Below, one piece after another: positions 1 through 9,061 of a DNA stretch of 64,000 bases (position 1 is the stretch's first letter; each line of letters starts with the position of its first letter). The notes beneath the pieces were generated by a model that was not told the origin of the DNA, did no database searches, and worked only from the letters and a program-made list of their open reading frames with translations. Origin of the DNA: Methanolobus chelungpuianus (lineage in GTDB: Archaea > Halobacteriota > Methanosarcinia > Methanosarcinales > Methanosarcinaceae). The stretch is from assembly GCF_024500045.1 (NCBI RefSeq), contig NZ_JTEO01000004.1:310001-374000 (forward strand). The letters are read 5' to 3'. A program made the translations under genes and the position numbers.

Positions 1-349
1 GCTGGTCCATCTGGCTGGTTGTGATCTGCGTGGGAGTTGTAAAGGTGACTGCAAGCTCCCCATTGGCTGCATTTGCGCTTATGATATCGATATTATTACT
101 GATTTTATTCCCGAGGACTGCAGCAGACAACATGTTTGCATCTGCATCAAGCTGGGCAACTGCTCCCTTAAGCTGGACCTGCAGCCATGATCCTCCCTCA
201 AGATCAAGCCCGTAATTGAGCCCGGTGTTAAGACCTTCCCCGGAGGAATACCCCGGCTGGATGAAGATTATCGAGGCCAGTATAGCTATTATGAACACTA
301 TTACCCTGAAATCCCTGAACAGGCTCTGCTTTTCTTCATCTTCTCTCAT
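1..349 (-). CDS. secD: Preprotein translocase subunit SecD, N-terminal part (cut by window edge)
   Basis: Reading leftward from an ATG at 349 gives 116 residues of the SecD amino terminus before the window ends. A basic, acidic start is followed by a hydrophobic segment (residues about 15-32) and then the family motif GLDLEGGSWLQV. SecD works with SecF in the membrane to complete Sec-dependent export, probably driven by the ion gradient. Its ATG overlaps the secF stop by four bases (ATGA), so the two are translationally coupled in the order secF-secD. The remainder, with the large extracytoplasmic domain and five further helices, lies outside the window. Confidence 0.9.
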   Translation of the reverse strand, partial: MREDEEKQSLFRDFRVIVFIIAILASIIFIQPGYSSGEGLNTGLNYGLDLEGGSWLQVQLKGAVAQLDADANMLSAAVLGNKISNNIDIISANAANGELAVTFTTPTQITTSQMDQ

Positions 350-1248
350 GCTTTTCTCCCCCTCTGGCTTGGGCGGTTTACGTGCCACCTGAGGATTGAT
401 GTGTTCAGCATCCATGTGTTTATAATGTCAGCCACAAGTCCGAAGATCAATACTATCGATATGTTCGAAAGCAGTGTGATCTGCGAGAATGAGGGGATGA
501 CAAGATATGAATACGTAGAGACCACATACATCACGAAAAGTGCTGCAAGGGTTGTTGTTGTCATTGTTATGCCTGTCTGCATTGCATTGGAAATGTTCTC
601 CTGGACCGTGCCGCGTCTTTTGAGCACCCTTGTGGTGAGCAGGATGTCACTGTCCACCGAATAACCGATAAGCATCAGCAGTGCGGCAACTGTTCCCAGT
701 GAGAGTTCTATGCCTGCCACATTCATGAACGCGGCAGCTATCATTATATCCGACATCGCCGAGAATACCACGGCAGCGGACGGCACGAAGGTCCTGAATA
801 TCAGGAAGACCACAATTGCCATTCCTGCGAATGAAAGGAACACGGCTGTTACAGCCTGTTTCTGGAGGCTTGCCCCGTATACGGGACCTATCTGTTTTAT
901 CTCAACTTCAGTATAGGATGATGTCACTTCCTTTGCGAGCCGGTTCTGCTCCTCATTGCTCATGGGCCCGAATTGCATCACGACACGCGAGCCTGTCTCA
1001 CGGGCATCGCTGATGGGATAAGAGGAAAATTGTGCTTCAAGGGTTTCGGCACTCTGGGTAGTGGCCACTGATATCTGTGTTCCTCCCTTGAACTCCATAC
1101 CAAGTTTCACAGGCGCGCCGGTGCTTGCAAATGTAATTCCAAGTATAAGCGCAGATACGAGGAAAAGTGCAAGAGGTAGTGCCGCAAGCTGGCGGTTACT
1201 GTGATTTTTAACAAACGAATCTAAACGTTCGGTCAGACCGACTTCCAT
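346..1248 (-). CDS. secF: Protein-export membrane protein SecF
   Basis: A 300-residue integral membrane protein of normal archaeal SecF length. The first membrane helix is at about residues 19-41, then the SecF signature GMEFKGGTQI (residues about 50-60), an extracytoplasmic domain to about 130, and five helices to about 285. It pairs with SecD at the Sec61 channel and aids late steps of protein export. GGAG lies nine bases before the ATG. secD starts inside its stop codon. The 5' side faces a divergent deaminase gene, so the 1249-1320 gap holds the secF promoter. Confidence 0.93.
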   Translation of the reverse strand: MEVGLTERLDSFVKNHSNRQLAALPLALFLVSALILGITFASTGAPVKLGMEFKGGTQISVATTQSAETLEAQFSSYPISDARETGSRVVMQFGPMSNEEQNRLAKEVTSSYTEVEIKQIGPVYGASLQKQAVTAVFLSFAGMAIVVFLIFRTFVPSAAVVFSAMSDIMIAAAFMNVAGIELSLGTVAALLMLIGYSVDSDILLTTRVLKRRGTVQENISNAMQTGITMTTTTLAALFVMYVVSTYSYLVIPSFSQITLLSNISIVLIFGLVADIINTWMLNTSILRWHVNRPSQRGRKA

Positions 1249-1318
1249 GTTTCATACTCCGGAAAACTTTTTCAGCCCAAATGGTGCTAATAAAGTAGTT
1301 GCTATTCATACACTACAA

Positions 1319-1330
1319 CTTATATATACT
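1319..1330 (+). promoter_or_regulatory. TATA box for the deaminase gene
   Basis: The sequence CTTATATATACT is a good archaeal TATA element. Its centre lies about 29 bases before the ATG at 1354, which is the usual TATA-to-transcript-start distance, so the transcript is probably leaderless or nearly so. This argues for the ATG at 1354 over the in-frame TTG at 1333. Confidence 0.6.
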
Positions 1331-1353
1331 ACTTGTCGTTTTCTTTTGAACGA

Positions 1354-1803
1354 ATGACAGACAGACCAAGCATTGACGAGTATTTCCTTGAGATCGCTAC
1401 AGTGGTTGCCAAGCGTTCCACCTGCCTGAGGAACAGGGTTGGTGCTGTTATTGCCAGGGACAAGAGAATATTGTCCACAGGTTACAACGGTGCGCCGCGC
1501 AACATGGAACATTGCCTTGATATCGGATGCATACGGGAACAGAACAATATCGCATCAGGTACCCGCCATGAGAAGTGCAGGGCAGTGCACGCCGAGCAGA
1601 ACGCCATACTGCAGGCTGCCCTCCATGGAGTGAGCACTGATTCGGCAACACTTTACTGCACACACCAGCCCTGTATATTGTGTGCGAAGATGATCATTAA
1701 TGCAAATATTAAAAGGGTTGTCTACATCCAGCCTTATCCGGATACGGATGCGCTCGGCTTCTTTGCGGAAGCAGGTGTGGAAGTTGTAAGCATCCCCCTT
1801 TAG
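1354..1803 (+). CDS. Deoxycytidylate deaminase family protein (ComEB-like)
   Basis: A 149-residue zinc-dependent cytidine/deoxycytidylate deaminase-fold protein. The zinc site is visible as HAEQNAI (His ligand and catalytic Glu) and the PCILCAK motif (two Cys ligands); an upstream Cys/His-rich stretch ([10 protein letters not shown]) is typical of dCMP deaminases. Likely reaction is dCMP to dUMP for thymidylate synthesis, though ComEB-type proteins are also called dCMP deaminases only by similarity. The start at 1354 is chosen from the TATA box spacing. The stop codon overlaps the convergent cofE stop by four bases. Confidence 0.85.
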   Translation: MTDRPSIDEYFLEIATVVAKRSTCLRNRVGAVIARDKRILSTGYNGAPRNMEHCLDIGCIREQNNIASGTRHEKCRAVHAEQNAILQAALHGVSTDSATLYCTHQPCILCAKMIINANIKRVVYIQPYPDTDALGFFAEAGVEVVSIPL

Positions 1804-2561
1804 GGATGATTCAGGCTGCGCAGCCCTTTCCTGATAATATCCTGCCCGCTCTCCCTGTACATCTCTTTTACGGAGGCCGGGTCATCAGAGCGCATTTCAA
1901 GTCCTCTGAGGACGACCACAGGATAGCCACCATCCCCTTCTCCCATGAGAAGGTTAGCTGCGCCCGCGATCTCGTCCGCGATCGATTCTTCCGTTATCTG
2001 CAGTATGTTACCGAAAAGGTCTTTCTTCCCTTTCCAGTTCCTGATGGGGTGGATGCGGTAAAGGCCCACTGCAACGCCTGTCTGCCCTATCTTGAATGCC
2101 CTGCCGTTGGTATCGGTTATGATGACACTGATCTTCCTGCCTGTTATCTCCTCCATCCTCTTCCCGATGTTTGCAGCACTCAGGTCGGGGTCTTCCGGGA
2201 GGTCTGCAAGGAATCCGCTGTCAACATTGGATGCATCGATACCTGCCTTTATGCAGACATGGCCGTGCTTTGTCTCAACAAGGAATATGGGCCACTCGAC
2301 CAGCACGTCGCGGCTCCTGTCAAGCACAGCCTGTACAAAGCGGGGGTCCGTCTGGTGTTCATGTGCTATCCTCCCGGCCTCGTCACCGGGTACTATGTCC
2401 TCGAGCCTGAACATCCTGCCTTCGGCTTTTGCGACTATTGTTGAAGCAATAATGATAATATCATTGTCCATGAGCTGCGCATTCTCACAGATGATGGCGG
2501 CGATGTCATCTCCCGCCCTGATAAGCGGTACGTTCTCAACAGTAAAGGCTTCCATCTTCAA
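1800..2561 (-). CDS. cofE: Coenzyme F420:L-glutamate ligase
   Basis: A 253-residue CofE protein. It adds glutamates with GTP to F420-0 to give F420-2 and longer forms, in the cytoplasm. Family features include the N-terminal [12 protein letters not shown] region, a lysine-containing [11 protein letters not shown] stretch, and the metal/GTP-site segment [15 protein letters not shown] near residue 150. Length is normal. Two starts are possible: TTG at 2561, eight bases after GAGG, or ATG two codons later at 2555. F420 is the hydride carrier of methanogenesis, so the gene is housekeeping here. It stands alone, convergent with the deaminase. Confidence 0.93.
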   Translation of the reverse strand: MKMEAFTVENVPLIRAGDDIAAIICENAQLMDNDIIIIASTIVAKAEGRMFRLEDIVPGDEAGRIAHEHQTDPRFVQAVLDRSRDVLVEWPIFLVETKHGHVCIKAGIDASNVDSGFLADLPEDPDLSAANIGKRMEEITGRKISVIITDTNGRAFKIGQTGVAVGLYRIHPIRNWKGKKDLFGNILQITEESIADEIAGAANLLMGEGDGGYPVVVLRGLEMRSDDPASVKEMYRESGQDIIRKGLRSLNHP

Positions 2562-2789
2562 GGGCTATTCCTCAGCAGATTAAACAGGAGTAGGAATAAA
2601 TAATAGTATCGTATAAAAGGGACTCGCGGCGATGATGATAGTTACCCCCACTGAGCAAAGGATGATGATAACTCTGACTGATGCCGCGTTAATAACTCAT
2701 TTTTACAAGATCAAAAAATGAAAGTGATATGTCCACTTTTAAGTGAACATCCGGTAAAGAACAAACTTGCTTTCCGGAATGCAGGATGC

Positions 2790-3251
2790 TTATTCTATCA
2801 TGATCCTGTGCTTCTCTTCCTCTTCCGCTTTCGGGAGCGTGATGGTAAGCACGCCGTCTTCCATCTTCGCAGTTGAACCCTGCTCCGTCACTGAAGCAGG
2901 CAGGCTGAAGGAACGTGCAAATCTCTTGAAGGAGCGTTCCTTCATGAGGTATCCTTCCTTCTCTTCCTCACTTTCCCTCTGGGTATTGGCACTGATCCAG
3001 AGCCTGTTACCCTTGATATCTATATTTACATCTTTCTTATCGATTCCCGGAAGGTCGGTAGTGACAATAATGTTATTCTCCTTTTCCTTGATATCGGCAA
3101 GAGGGCGGAATGTATCTATGTCCATCCATCCGCCGCCAGTCTCGCTTTCACCGAAGAGCTGGTTCAGGCGATCCTGCATGCTTCTCATTTCCTCGAACGG
3201 GTCCATCCTGTCAACTGCAGAAGGGCTCCACTTTGTAAGTCCAAATCTCAT
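2790..3251 (-). CDS. Small heat-shock protein, Hsp20/alpha-crystallin family
   Basis: A 153-residue Hsp20 protein. An N-terminal arm (residues 1-40, with PFEEMRSMQDRLNQLF) leads into the alpha-crystallin domain, including DLPGIDKKDVNI and the end-of-domain motif EDGVLTITLPK. It is an ATP-independent holdase that keeps unfolding proteins soluble. The ATG at 3251 is preferred to GTG at 3260 because AAGGAG lies eight bases before it. Upstream is a TATA element at 3335-3345, consistent with a monocistronic stress-regulated gene. Confidence 0.93.
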   Translation of the reverse strand: MRFGLTKWSPSAVDRMDPFEEMRSMQDRLNQLFGESETGGGWMDIDTFRPLADIKEKENNIIVTTDLPGIDKKDVNIDIKGNRLWISANTQRESEEEKEGYLMKERSFKRFARSFSLPASVTEQGSTAKMEDGVLTITLPKAEEEEKHRIMIE

Positions 3252-3334
3252 TGTGTCCACTCCTTATTCCTGGTACCTGTCTTAATGCGGAAGCCTTCAC
3301 TCTCAGCTTCCATCATCTCTATTATAGAGTGGTC

Positions 3335-3345
3335 TTATTTATACT
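3335..3345 (-). promoter_or_regulatory. TATA box of the Hsp20 gene
   Basis: On the minus strand the sequence reads AGTATAAATAA. It would place the transcript start near 3310 and give a leader of about 60 bases with a strong ribosome-binding site. No other gene uses this spacer. Confidence 0.5.
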
Positions 3346-3420
3346 TGATCAAAGACAGAGCCTATAGTATCTGAATTCCGGAATAATATAAAGGAGCAGG
3401 CTCACCCTCTCTTTTTTATA

Positions 3421-4626
3421 TCAGGTTTGCTGACCGGATCTGATCAGCATTCCTATCAGGTCTGCTGCATATACTGTGCCGAAAGATCCGTTCTTTACCG
3501 ACTCCTCATCAAATGCCTGTGCAGCATCCGGCTGTTTCTCTGCCGTGGAGAAGACTGCAAAGGGTATCGGGGCCGATGTGTGCGTTCTCAGGGCAACAGG
3601 TGTCGGATGGTCCGGCAGCACCATTATAGTTACATCCTCCGGATAATCCAGGGCCGCTTTCAGGACCGTGCCTACAACCTTCTCATCAAAATCCTCTATA
3701 GCCTGTATCTTGGCTTTCATATTACCCATATGGCCTGCCTCGTCCGGCGCCTCCACATGCACAAACACGAAGTCATGGTCATCCAGGGCCTTCATTGCGT
3801 ACTCGCCCTTACCCTTGTAATTGGTATCGAGATAGCCTGTGGCTCCCGGGACCTGTATCACGTCGAGCCCTGCATATATGCCTATTCCGTTCACAAGGTC
3901 CACAGCCGATATTATGGCTCCCCTGAGCCCGTAGAGCTCGCTGAAAAGAGGGAATGCCGGTGCGAATCCCTGGCCCCAGAGCCAGATGGAGTTCCCGGGG
4001 TTTTTGCCTTCCCTTATCCTCTTCTCATTGACCGGATGCTTCTCCAGTACCGGCATGGATGCCTCGATGAGCCTGCTCATGACCTCATTGTCCTTTCCCT
4101 TTGGCATGTGAAGAAGCCTGTCCTGGTCTATGACATCATGCGGGGGTGTACATAGTGTCTCAGCTCCAAGCGCACCCTTGCTCACCAGCAGGTGACGATA
4201 GCTGATCCCGGGATAGAAACTGAAGGCTTCGCTGCCAAGCTCTTTGTCAACGGCCTCGATAAGCTCCTTTGCCTCGGCGTTTGTGATATGTCCCGAACTG
4301 TAATCTGCTATGAGGCCGTCCTTTATTGTAATGAGATTGCACCTGAAGGCCACGTCATCTCCTTCAACTTTGATACCCATGCTTGCGGCTTCCAGGGGTG
4401 CCCTGCCGGAGTAGTATTTTCTCGGATCGTAGCCTATGATGGACATATTGGCAACATCACTGCCGGGATGCAGTCCTTCAGGCACTGTCCGGGCCAGCCC
4501 TGCACGCCCGTTCCTTACTATATAATCCATGTTTGGTGTGTTGGCTTTCTGGAGGACTGTCTTTCCGCTCAGTTCCTCAAGGGGTTCATCAGCCATGCCG
4601 TCTCCGATAAGTACTACATATTTCAT
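3421..4626 (-). CDS. apgM: 2,3-bisphosphoglycerate-independent phosphoglycerate mutase (archaeal ApgM type)
   Basis: A 401-residue alkaline-phosphatase-superfamily protein that interconverts 3- and 2-phosphoglycerate in gluconeogenesis and glycolysis. The N-terminal [13 protein letters not shown] carries a metal-binding Asp, NMSIIGYDP contains the nucleophile region, and [13 protein letters not shown] plus LPDHPTP carry metal ligands. Length fits the archaeal ApgM group (about 400 residues). GAGGTC lies six bases before the ATG. It is transcribed in the same direction as the Hsp20 gene but is separated by 160 bases. ThrH-like homoserine kinases of this fold exist, but overall sequence fits ApgM better. 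Confidence 0.9.
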   Translation of the reverse strand: MKYVVLIGDGMADEPLEELSGKTVLQKANTPNMDYIVRNGRAGLARTVPEGLHPGSDVANMSIIGYDPRKYYSGRAPLEAASMGIKVEGDDVAFRCNLITIKDGLIADYSSGHITNAEAKELIEAVDKELGSEAFSFYPGISYRHLLVSKGALGAETLCTPPHDVIDQDRLLHMPKGKDNEVMSRLIEASMPVLEKHPVNEKRIREGKNPGNSIWLWGQGFAPAFPLFSELYGLRGAIISAVDLVNGIGIYAGLDVIQVPGATGYLDTNYKGKGEYAMKALDDHDFVFVHVEAPDEAGHMGNMKAKIQAIEDFDEKVVGTVLKAALDYPEDVTIMVLPDHPTPVALRTHTSAPIPFAVFSTAEKQPDAAQAFDEESVKNGSFGTVYAADLIGMLIRSGQQT

Positions 4627-4770
4627 GTTTTGACCTCAGTTAAGACTCCAGTAAATGGGAATTACTTATTAACGTTCTCTTAAGTATGTTTACTTTGCTG
4701 TCGTGTCCGGTGTACCTGCATGCACCTGGCCTATGGGAAAGGCTCCTGATATGCATCCTGAGGCCCGGTG

Positions 4771-5385
4771 TCAGAAATAACTGTATCCAAGCATCGCAAG
4801 CTCCATGAGGACCAGTATAAGCATGGATTTGCCAAGGATCAACGGAAGGACCATTTTCCTTATCGGGAAGGAGGATATCCCGAGCACTATCGAGATGGCA
4901 TCACTGGGGAGTGGCGTCATGGAGTAGAAGAAGATCAGTATGATCATTTTCCCATCGCTGTACTTCTCTGTCCGCCTCCTCAGACGGGCTACGATGCTCC
5001 CGTATCTTTCAGGAATGCACTGGCTCCCCGTTCTTGACAGATGGTATATTACAAGATCCCCTGAGAGAAGGCCCGTACTTGCAGACAGGGAAAGCCAGAC
5101 CGGATCGACCCCGCTAAAGGATATTGCTATCAGCGAGGTATAGAACAGGGTGGTAGTGAACAGGGACACTCCGCCAATCATCGCGAGCAAGAACACGAAA
5201 ATGTAAGCATTGCGGACTCCCAGCATCTTCACTATCTGCACAGGATCGTACAGAGACAGGAATACGGACCATAGCACTACGGCAAGAGCGATCACCAGAA
5301 ATATCCTTCTGCTTTTCTCCCTTCCGGGGTCACAGGATGATAATGCTGTATTGCGGCTATGCAAAATCGGGTCCTCTGATGTCAT
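4771..5385 (-). CDS. VTT-domain (DedA/YqaA-like) membrane protein
   Basis: A 204-residue integral membrane protein. After a hydrophilic 25-residue N terminus there are hydrophobic segments at about 28-48, 58-90 and 150-200. The VTT-type features are the GDLVIYHLSR segment, where DedA proteins have a glycine-rich re-entrant loop, and SMTPLPSDAISIVLG near residue 155. Members are lipid scramblases or transporters in some organisms; the substrate here cannot be told from sequence. It sits alone between the apgM gene and the divergent aspartate kinase. Confidence 0.75.
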   Translation of the reverse strand: MTSEDPILHSRNTALSSCDPGREKSRRIFLVIALAVVLWSVFLSLYDPVQIVKMLGVRNAYIFVFLLAMIGGVSLFTTTLFYTSLIAISFSGVDPVWLSLSASTGLLSGDLVIYHLSRTGSQCIPERYGSIVARLRRRTEKYSDGKMIILIFFYSMTPLPSDAISIVLGISSFPIRKMVLPLILGKSMLILVLMELAMLGYSYF

Positions 5386-5512
5386 TCTTCCTGTTATATT
5401 GACCCCAAGGTTCTTAATGGTTCTTTACCGTCTTTTGCTACTCATAATCTTTATATCAGTCCGTATCTTTATACTGCGAAAAGCGGTATTGATCAAAACA
5501 CGTGGTTGAACT

Positions 5513-6925
5513 ATGAGAATCGTAATGAAATTCGGCGGTACGTCGGTTGCAAACGGCGAGAAGATCCGTCACGTCGCAGAACTCCTGAAGAGGTATCATC
5601 AGGGCGGTAACGAAGTTATAGCAGTAACCTCGGCTCTTAGCGGTGTCACGGATGGCCTGCTCAACACGGCAAATGAGGTCTCTGTAAACGGAAAGGTCAC
5701 CCAGGTCAAAGAATTCATAGCCGATATAACAAAGAAACATTACGATGCCATAAATGTGGCCATGGACGGCGAGACTCTACGGGACCAGTGTATCGCAGCG
5801 GTGGACTGTCGGCTGGACGAACTCGAGAAGGCCCTCATCGGCATATGCTACCTGGGCGAGCTCACGCCACGCTCCATTGATTACATCTCATCCTATGGTG
5901 AACGCCTTGCAGCTCCCATTGTAAGCGGCTCCATACGCTCCGTGGGAATAAACTCGGTCTCGTTGACCGGCGGTGAGGCGGGCATTGTCACTGATTCCAA
6001 TTACGGCGATGCAAAGCCCCTCGAACAGAGCTATTCCCAGATAAAGGAAAAGCTGTGCCCCCTGCTTGAGGACTCCATACCAGTGGTCACGGGTTTCATT
6101 GCGCAGAACAAGCAGCAGATAATCACTACCTTGGGGCGCAGCGGTTCCGACTTCTCGGCATCCATTCTGGGCGCCGCAGTGAACGCTGACGAGATATGGC
6201 TCTGGAAGGAGGTCGACGGGATAATGACCACCGACCCCAAGATAGTCCCGGAGGCCCAGTCCATCCCGCTCATATCATATATAGAGGCAATGGAGCTCTC
6301 ATATTTCGGGGCCAAGGTGCTCCACCCACGCACAATAGAGCCTGCTATCACGCACAGGATCCCCGTACGTGTGAAGAACACCTTCGATCCTGAGTTCGAA
6401 GGCACTCTTATCGTTGCCGAGCAGAAGCAGAAGGAAGACGTAGTAAAAGCCGTGACCCTGATCAAGAAGGTCGCCCTGATCAATATATCAGGTGCCGGCA
6501 TGATGGGCACCATAGGCACTGCAGCAAGGGTCTTTTCCTCACTGGCCAGCGAGGGCGTTAATATTATAATGATCAGCCAGGGTTCCTCTGAGGCCAACAT
6601 GACCCTGATCGTTAATGAGGACCATCTAGAGAGAGCGGTAGCGGCCATAAGGCGCGAGTTCAGCAACAATGTTGTCGGAGATGTGGCATATGACCGGGAT
6701 GTCTGCGTAGTTGCAGTGGTAGGCGCAGGCATGGACGGCATTCCGGGTGTTGCGGGCAAGGTCTTCAATGCTCTTGGAAAGGCAGGCATCAATATTATCA
6801 TGATCAGCCAGGGCTCTTCCCAGCACAACATATCTTTTGCTGTCAGCTCGGATGATGCTATTGAGGCTGTAAGGGTCCTACACAGGGAATTCGAACTGGA
6901 CCGCCAATGCAGGGATCAACAATGA
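5513..6925 (+). CDS. lysC: Aspartate kinase
   Basis: A 470-residue aspartokinase catalysing ATP-dependent phosphorylation of aspartate, the first step to lysine, methionine and threonine. The N-terminal KFGGTSV motif, LGRSGSDFSAS near residue 208 and WKEVDGIMTTDP mark the kinase domain. Two C-terminal ACT domains (about 312-380 and 390-460) show the twin INIIMISQGSS motif and imply feedback control by an end-product amino acid. TATA-like elements occur at 5449-5457 and 5467-5476. The stop codon overlaps the purM start (ATGA), so it is coupled to a purine gene, an unusual partner. Confidence 0.94.
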   Translation: MRIVMKFGGTSVANGEKIRHVAELLKRYHQGGNEVIAVTSALSGVTDGLLNTANEVSVNGKVTQVKEFIADITKKHYDAINVAMDGETLRDQCIAAVDCRLDELEKALIGICYLGELTPRSIDYISSYGERLAAPIVSGSIRSVGINSVSLTGGEAGIVTDSNYGDAKPLEQSYSQIKEKLCPLLEDSIPVVTGFIAQNKQQIITTLGRSGSDFSASILGAAVNADEIWLWKEVDGIMTTDPKIVPEAQSIPLISYIEAMELSYFGAKVLHPRTIEPAITHRIPVRVKNTFDPEFEGTLIVAEQKQKEDVVKAVTLIKKVALINISGAGMMGTIGTAARVFSSLASEGVNIIMISQGSSEANMTLIVNEDHLERAVAAIRREFSNNVVGDVAYDRDVCVVAVVGAGMDGIPGVAGKVFNALGKAGINIIMISQGSSQHNISFAVSSDDAIEAVRVLHREFELDRQCRDQQ

Positions 6926-7923
6926 GTGATAAACATCTAACCTATGCAGAGTCAGGAGTAGACATCGAAGAGGAAGAGAAGACCATCAAGGCCCTCACTA
7001 AGGGCATGACCTATAAGCGTACGGGACTCGGTGCGCCACTGACCGATATAGGTCACTATGCAGGTCTTATAGACTTCGGGGAATATGCACTGGCACTTGC
7101 CACCGACGGGGTCGGCTCCAAGGTTCTCATAGCCAACGAGATGAAGCGCTGGAACACGGTGGGCATCGACTGCATAGCAATGAATGTCAACGACCTGCTG
7201 GCAATAGGTGCTGAGCCCATATCTTTTGTGGACTATCTTGCCCTCGAAGAGCATGACGAGGATTTTGCATCCCAGATAGGTGAAGGCCTCAGGAAAGGAG
7301 CAGAGTTCTCCCGCATGTCCATCGCAGGCGGTGAAACAGCCACCCTGCCGGATATAATCAACGGCTTTGACCTTGCGGGCACATGCCTGGGAATGGTCAG
7401 GAAGGAGAACATCATTACCGGTGAAAAGGTCCGCCTGGGAGATGCCATTGTAGGCATACCCAGCGCAGGCGTCCACAGCAATGGGTACACCCTTGTCAGG
7501 AAGATCGTCGAGAACTCTTCGTATTCATACCATGATCCTTTCCCTTATAACCCGTCAACGACCCTGGGGGACGAACTGCTGATACCCACGCGCATCTATA
7601 TGGAGATCCTTGATGTCATAAAGGAGTGCGACGTCCACGGGCTTGCTCACATAACGGGCAGCGGGCTTCTGAAACTCAGGCGTGTGACCGGCCTTGGATT
7701 TGATTTCCACGATCCTCTGGAGCCTCATGACATTTTCAAGTTCCTGCAGAAAGAAGGCAATGTCGATGACCTGGAAATGTACAGGACATTCAATATGGGA
7801 ATGGGCTTTGTCATTATACTGCCTCCTGAACAGGCACAGAAGGCTGCTTCCATGACCGGGGGCAAGATCGTAGGCAGGATAGTGGAAAGTGGTATAAAGG
7901 TTTCCGGCCTAGTTATTGTATAG
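6922..7923 (+). CDS. purM: Phosphoribosylformylglycinamidine cyclo-ligase (AIR synthetase)
   Basis: A 333-residue PurM that closes the imidazole ring of 5-aminoimidazole ribonucleotide with ATP in purine synthesis. Typical features are TYAESGVDI at the N terminus, LATDGVGSK around residue 60, a MNVNDLLAIGAEP motif and AGGETATLPD. The start at 6922 is chosen because ATG overlaps the aspartate kinase stop by four bases; an ATG 15 bases earlier is in frame but lies further inside the upstream gene. The family is related to ThiL, also in this window at 29.8 kb. Confidence 0.95.
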   Translation: MSDKHLTYAESGVDIEEEEKTIKALTKGMTYKRTGLGAPLTDIGHYAGLIDFGEYALALATDGVGSKVLIANEMKRWNTVGIDCIAMNVNDLLAIGAEPISFVDYLALEEHDEDFASQIGEGLRKGAEFSRMSIAGGETATLPDIINGFDLAGTCLGMVRKENIITGEKVRLGDAIVGIPSAGVHSNGYTLVRKIVENSSYSYHDPFPYNPSTTLGDELLIPTRIYMEILDVIKECDVHGLAHITGSGLLKLRRVTGLGFDFHDPLEPHDIFKFLQKEGNVDDLEMYRTFNMGMGFVIILPPEQAQKAASMTGGKIVGRIVESGIKVSGLVIV

Positions 7924-7953
7924 TATTGTCAAAGGTAAAAGGGAAAGTGACCA

Positions 7954-8235
7954 ATGGCCTGTATAAGCGACCTGCCTTACGAGATCCTCCTGAAAGGGGG
8001 CACGCCCGCCCAGTGTGAAGCACTTATCAGGGAAAACTCTGACGAGGTATACCATGTAGGAGGCGGCTATACCATACGCGGAGTTATCCTTAAGGGAGAC
8101 AATATCCCTATTGGCACAAAAGGAAATGATCTGTTCTTCCAGTATATCAAGCCCTGCTTCGGGCTCTTTGTCCTCAGACTGCCGGATGCGGCGGACGAGG
8201 TTGAGAAACTGCGTTCCAAGTTCGGGAAGAAGTGA
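7954..8235 (+). CDS. Conserved small protein of unknown function
   Basis: A 93-residue soluble protein that I do not recognise. It has two cysteines near the N terminus (ACISDL and AQCEAL), a glycine-rich turn (HVGGGYTIRG) and a hydrophobic core (YIKPCFGLFVLRL), with a basic end. There is no signal peptide or membrane segment. It starts 30 bases after purM on the same strand and could be cotranscribed with it. Codon use looks like its neighbours, so I take it as a real gene. The convergent gene downstream ends 20 bases away. Function cannot be inferred. Confidence 0.65.
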   Translation: MACISDLPYEILLKGGTPAQCEALIRENSDEVYHVGGGYTIRGVILKGDNIPIGTKGNDLFFQYIKPCFGLFVLRLPDAADEVEKLRSKFGKK

Positions 8236-8255
8236 GGCCATTCTTCCCATTTGGC

Positions 8256-8816
8256 TCAGAGCCTCGTGCTTTTTGCTTTCTGCAGCACCCACTTCAGGAA
8301 ATCCCCTGAAGGGAATTCGTGTATGGTTGTTACAATGATCATTCCGTCACCTGTTTTTTTGCTTACCATGAGAGCCCTGCCTTTCTTGTCCGTGAGCAGC
8401 ACATCCCCCTCTGCATTCTTCAAGTAACCATCGAACTCCACCCCTTCCAGCTTATCCACTATGCATTGTGACTCATCCTTAGCCTTGCAGATATCTGCAG
8501 ACATCTGCTTCTGCACGTATTTCAGTTCCATGGGAAGCCAGTCAAAATCATGTCCTTCCACCATTGGTCCGAATGCAAGCACGATCCCGCCCTTCTCTAC
8601 GAACCTCTCTATCTGTTTCTTGCTTCGCCTGAGCCCTCCCAGCACTTTCGTATAGGCCGGGTTTGCAAAGCCCGTGGGGACCACCAGGCATTTACATGGA
8701 GGCAGGAAAGGGGTGCCAATGGTCTCTGCAGTAATTCTCTGGCATTTTATGCCATGTTCGGCGAACAGTTTCTCAAAAAGCAGGGGGCTGTCCCAGAGCA
8801 GCATCACATCGGTCAT
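8256..8816 (-). CDS. Hypothetical protein, class I amidotransferase/ThuA-like fold suspected
   Basis: A 186-residue soluble protein of unknown function. The pattern MLLWDSPLLFEKLFAEHGI, then KCLVVPTGFANP and GGIVLAFGPMVEG suggests the alternating beta/alpha layout of ThuA- or glutamine-amidotransferase-like proteins, where a strand is followed by a glycine-rich loop; no catalytic Cys-His pair is evident. The ATG at 8816 is preferred over an upstream GTG at 8876 because a TATA-like element (8877-8884) abuts the GTG and would put the transcript start inside that longer frame. It lies between purM's follower and the end of the mtr operon. Confidence 0.65.
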   Translation of the reverse strand: MTDVMLLWDSPLLFEKLFAEHGIKCQRITAETIGTPFLPPCKCLVVPTGFANPAYTKVLGGLRRSKKQIERFVEKGGIVLAFGPMVEGHDFDWLPMELKYVQKQMSADICKAKDESQCIVDKLEGVEFDGYLKNAEGDVLLTDKKGRALMVSKKTGDGMIIVTTIHEFPSGDFLKWVLQKAKSTRL

Positions 8817-8883
8817 GGGTGGGAATATTACCTGCTGGTTTAATTGCCTTTCTTTTCTTGGCCCATGTCCGGACACATATTAT

Positions 8884-8972
8884 ACAGATTTAACACGGGT
8901 TTTATGTGGCAGAGGATTTCTAAACTCACTCTTTCCTGAATCTGTGTCATCCGTGCAAATCCCTGTCTTAGA
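8884..8972. repeat. Degenerate copy of a dispersed inverted-repeat element
   Basis: This intergenic stretch aligns over about 90 bases with the element at 55405-55501. Shared blocks in order are a CAGATTT/CCGATTT block, ACACGG, TGGCA, GGATTTCTAAAC, a T-rich loop, TGT-CACCCG/TGTCATCCG and ATCC-TGTCT. Its ends are imperfectly inverted. No gene crosses it. See the better-preserved copy at 55.4 kb. Confidence 0.55.
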
Positions 8973-9029
8973 GGGTATTATGAAAAAGAATCAGCCTTGA
9001 TGAAAAGAGGATCTCAAAAAAGAAAATAC

Positions 9030-9061
9030 AAAAGGAAAAAGCTGGTGGTTTAAACCAGCTT
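9030..9061 (-). terminator. Terminator of the mtr operon
   Basis: On the minus strand the stem AAGCTGGT (9061-9054) pairs with ACCAGCTT (9046-9039) across a seven-base loop and runs into TTTTTCCTTTTG. The mtrH stop codon TAA lies at the stem-loop junction, so the hairpin begins within the last codons. It fits a strong end to a highly expressed operon. Confidence 0.75.

Noticed and set aside
7909-8292. Minus-strand 127-codon frame opposite the 93-residue gene
   Set aside because: The plus-strand frame follows purM closely and has better protein-like composition; the minus frame crosses the end of two genes.
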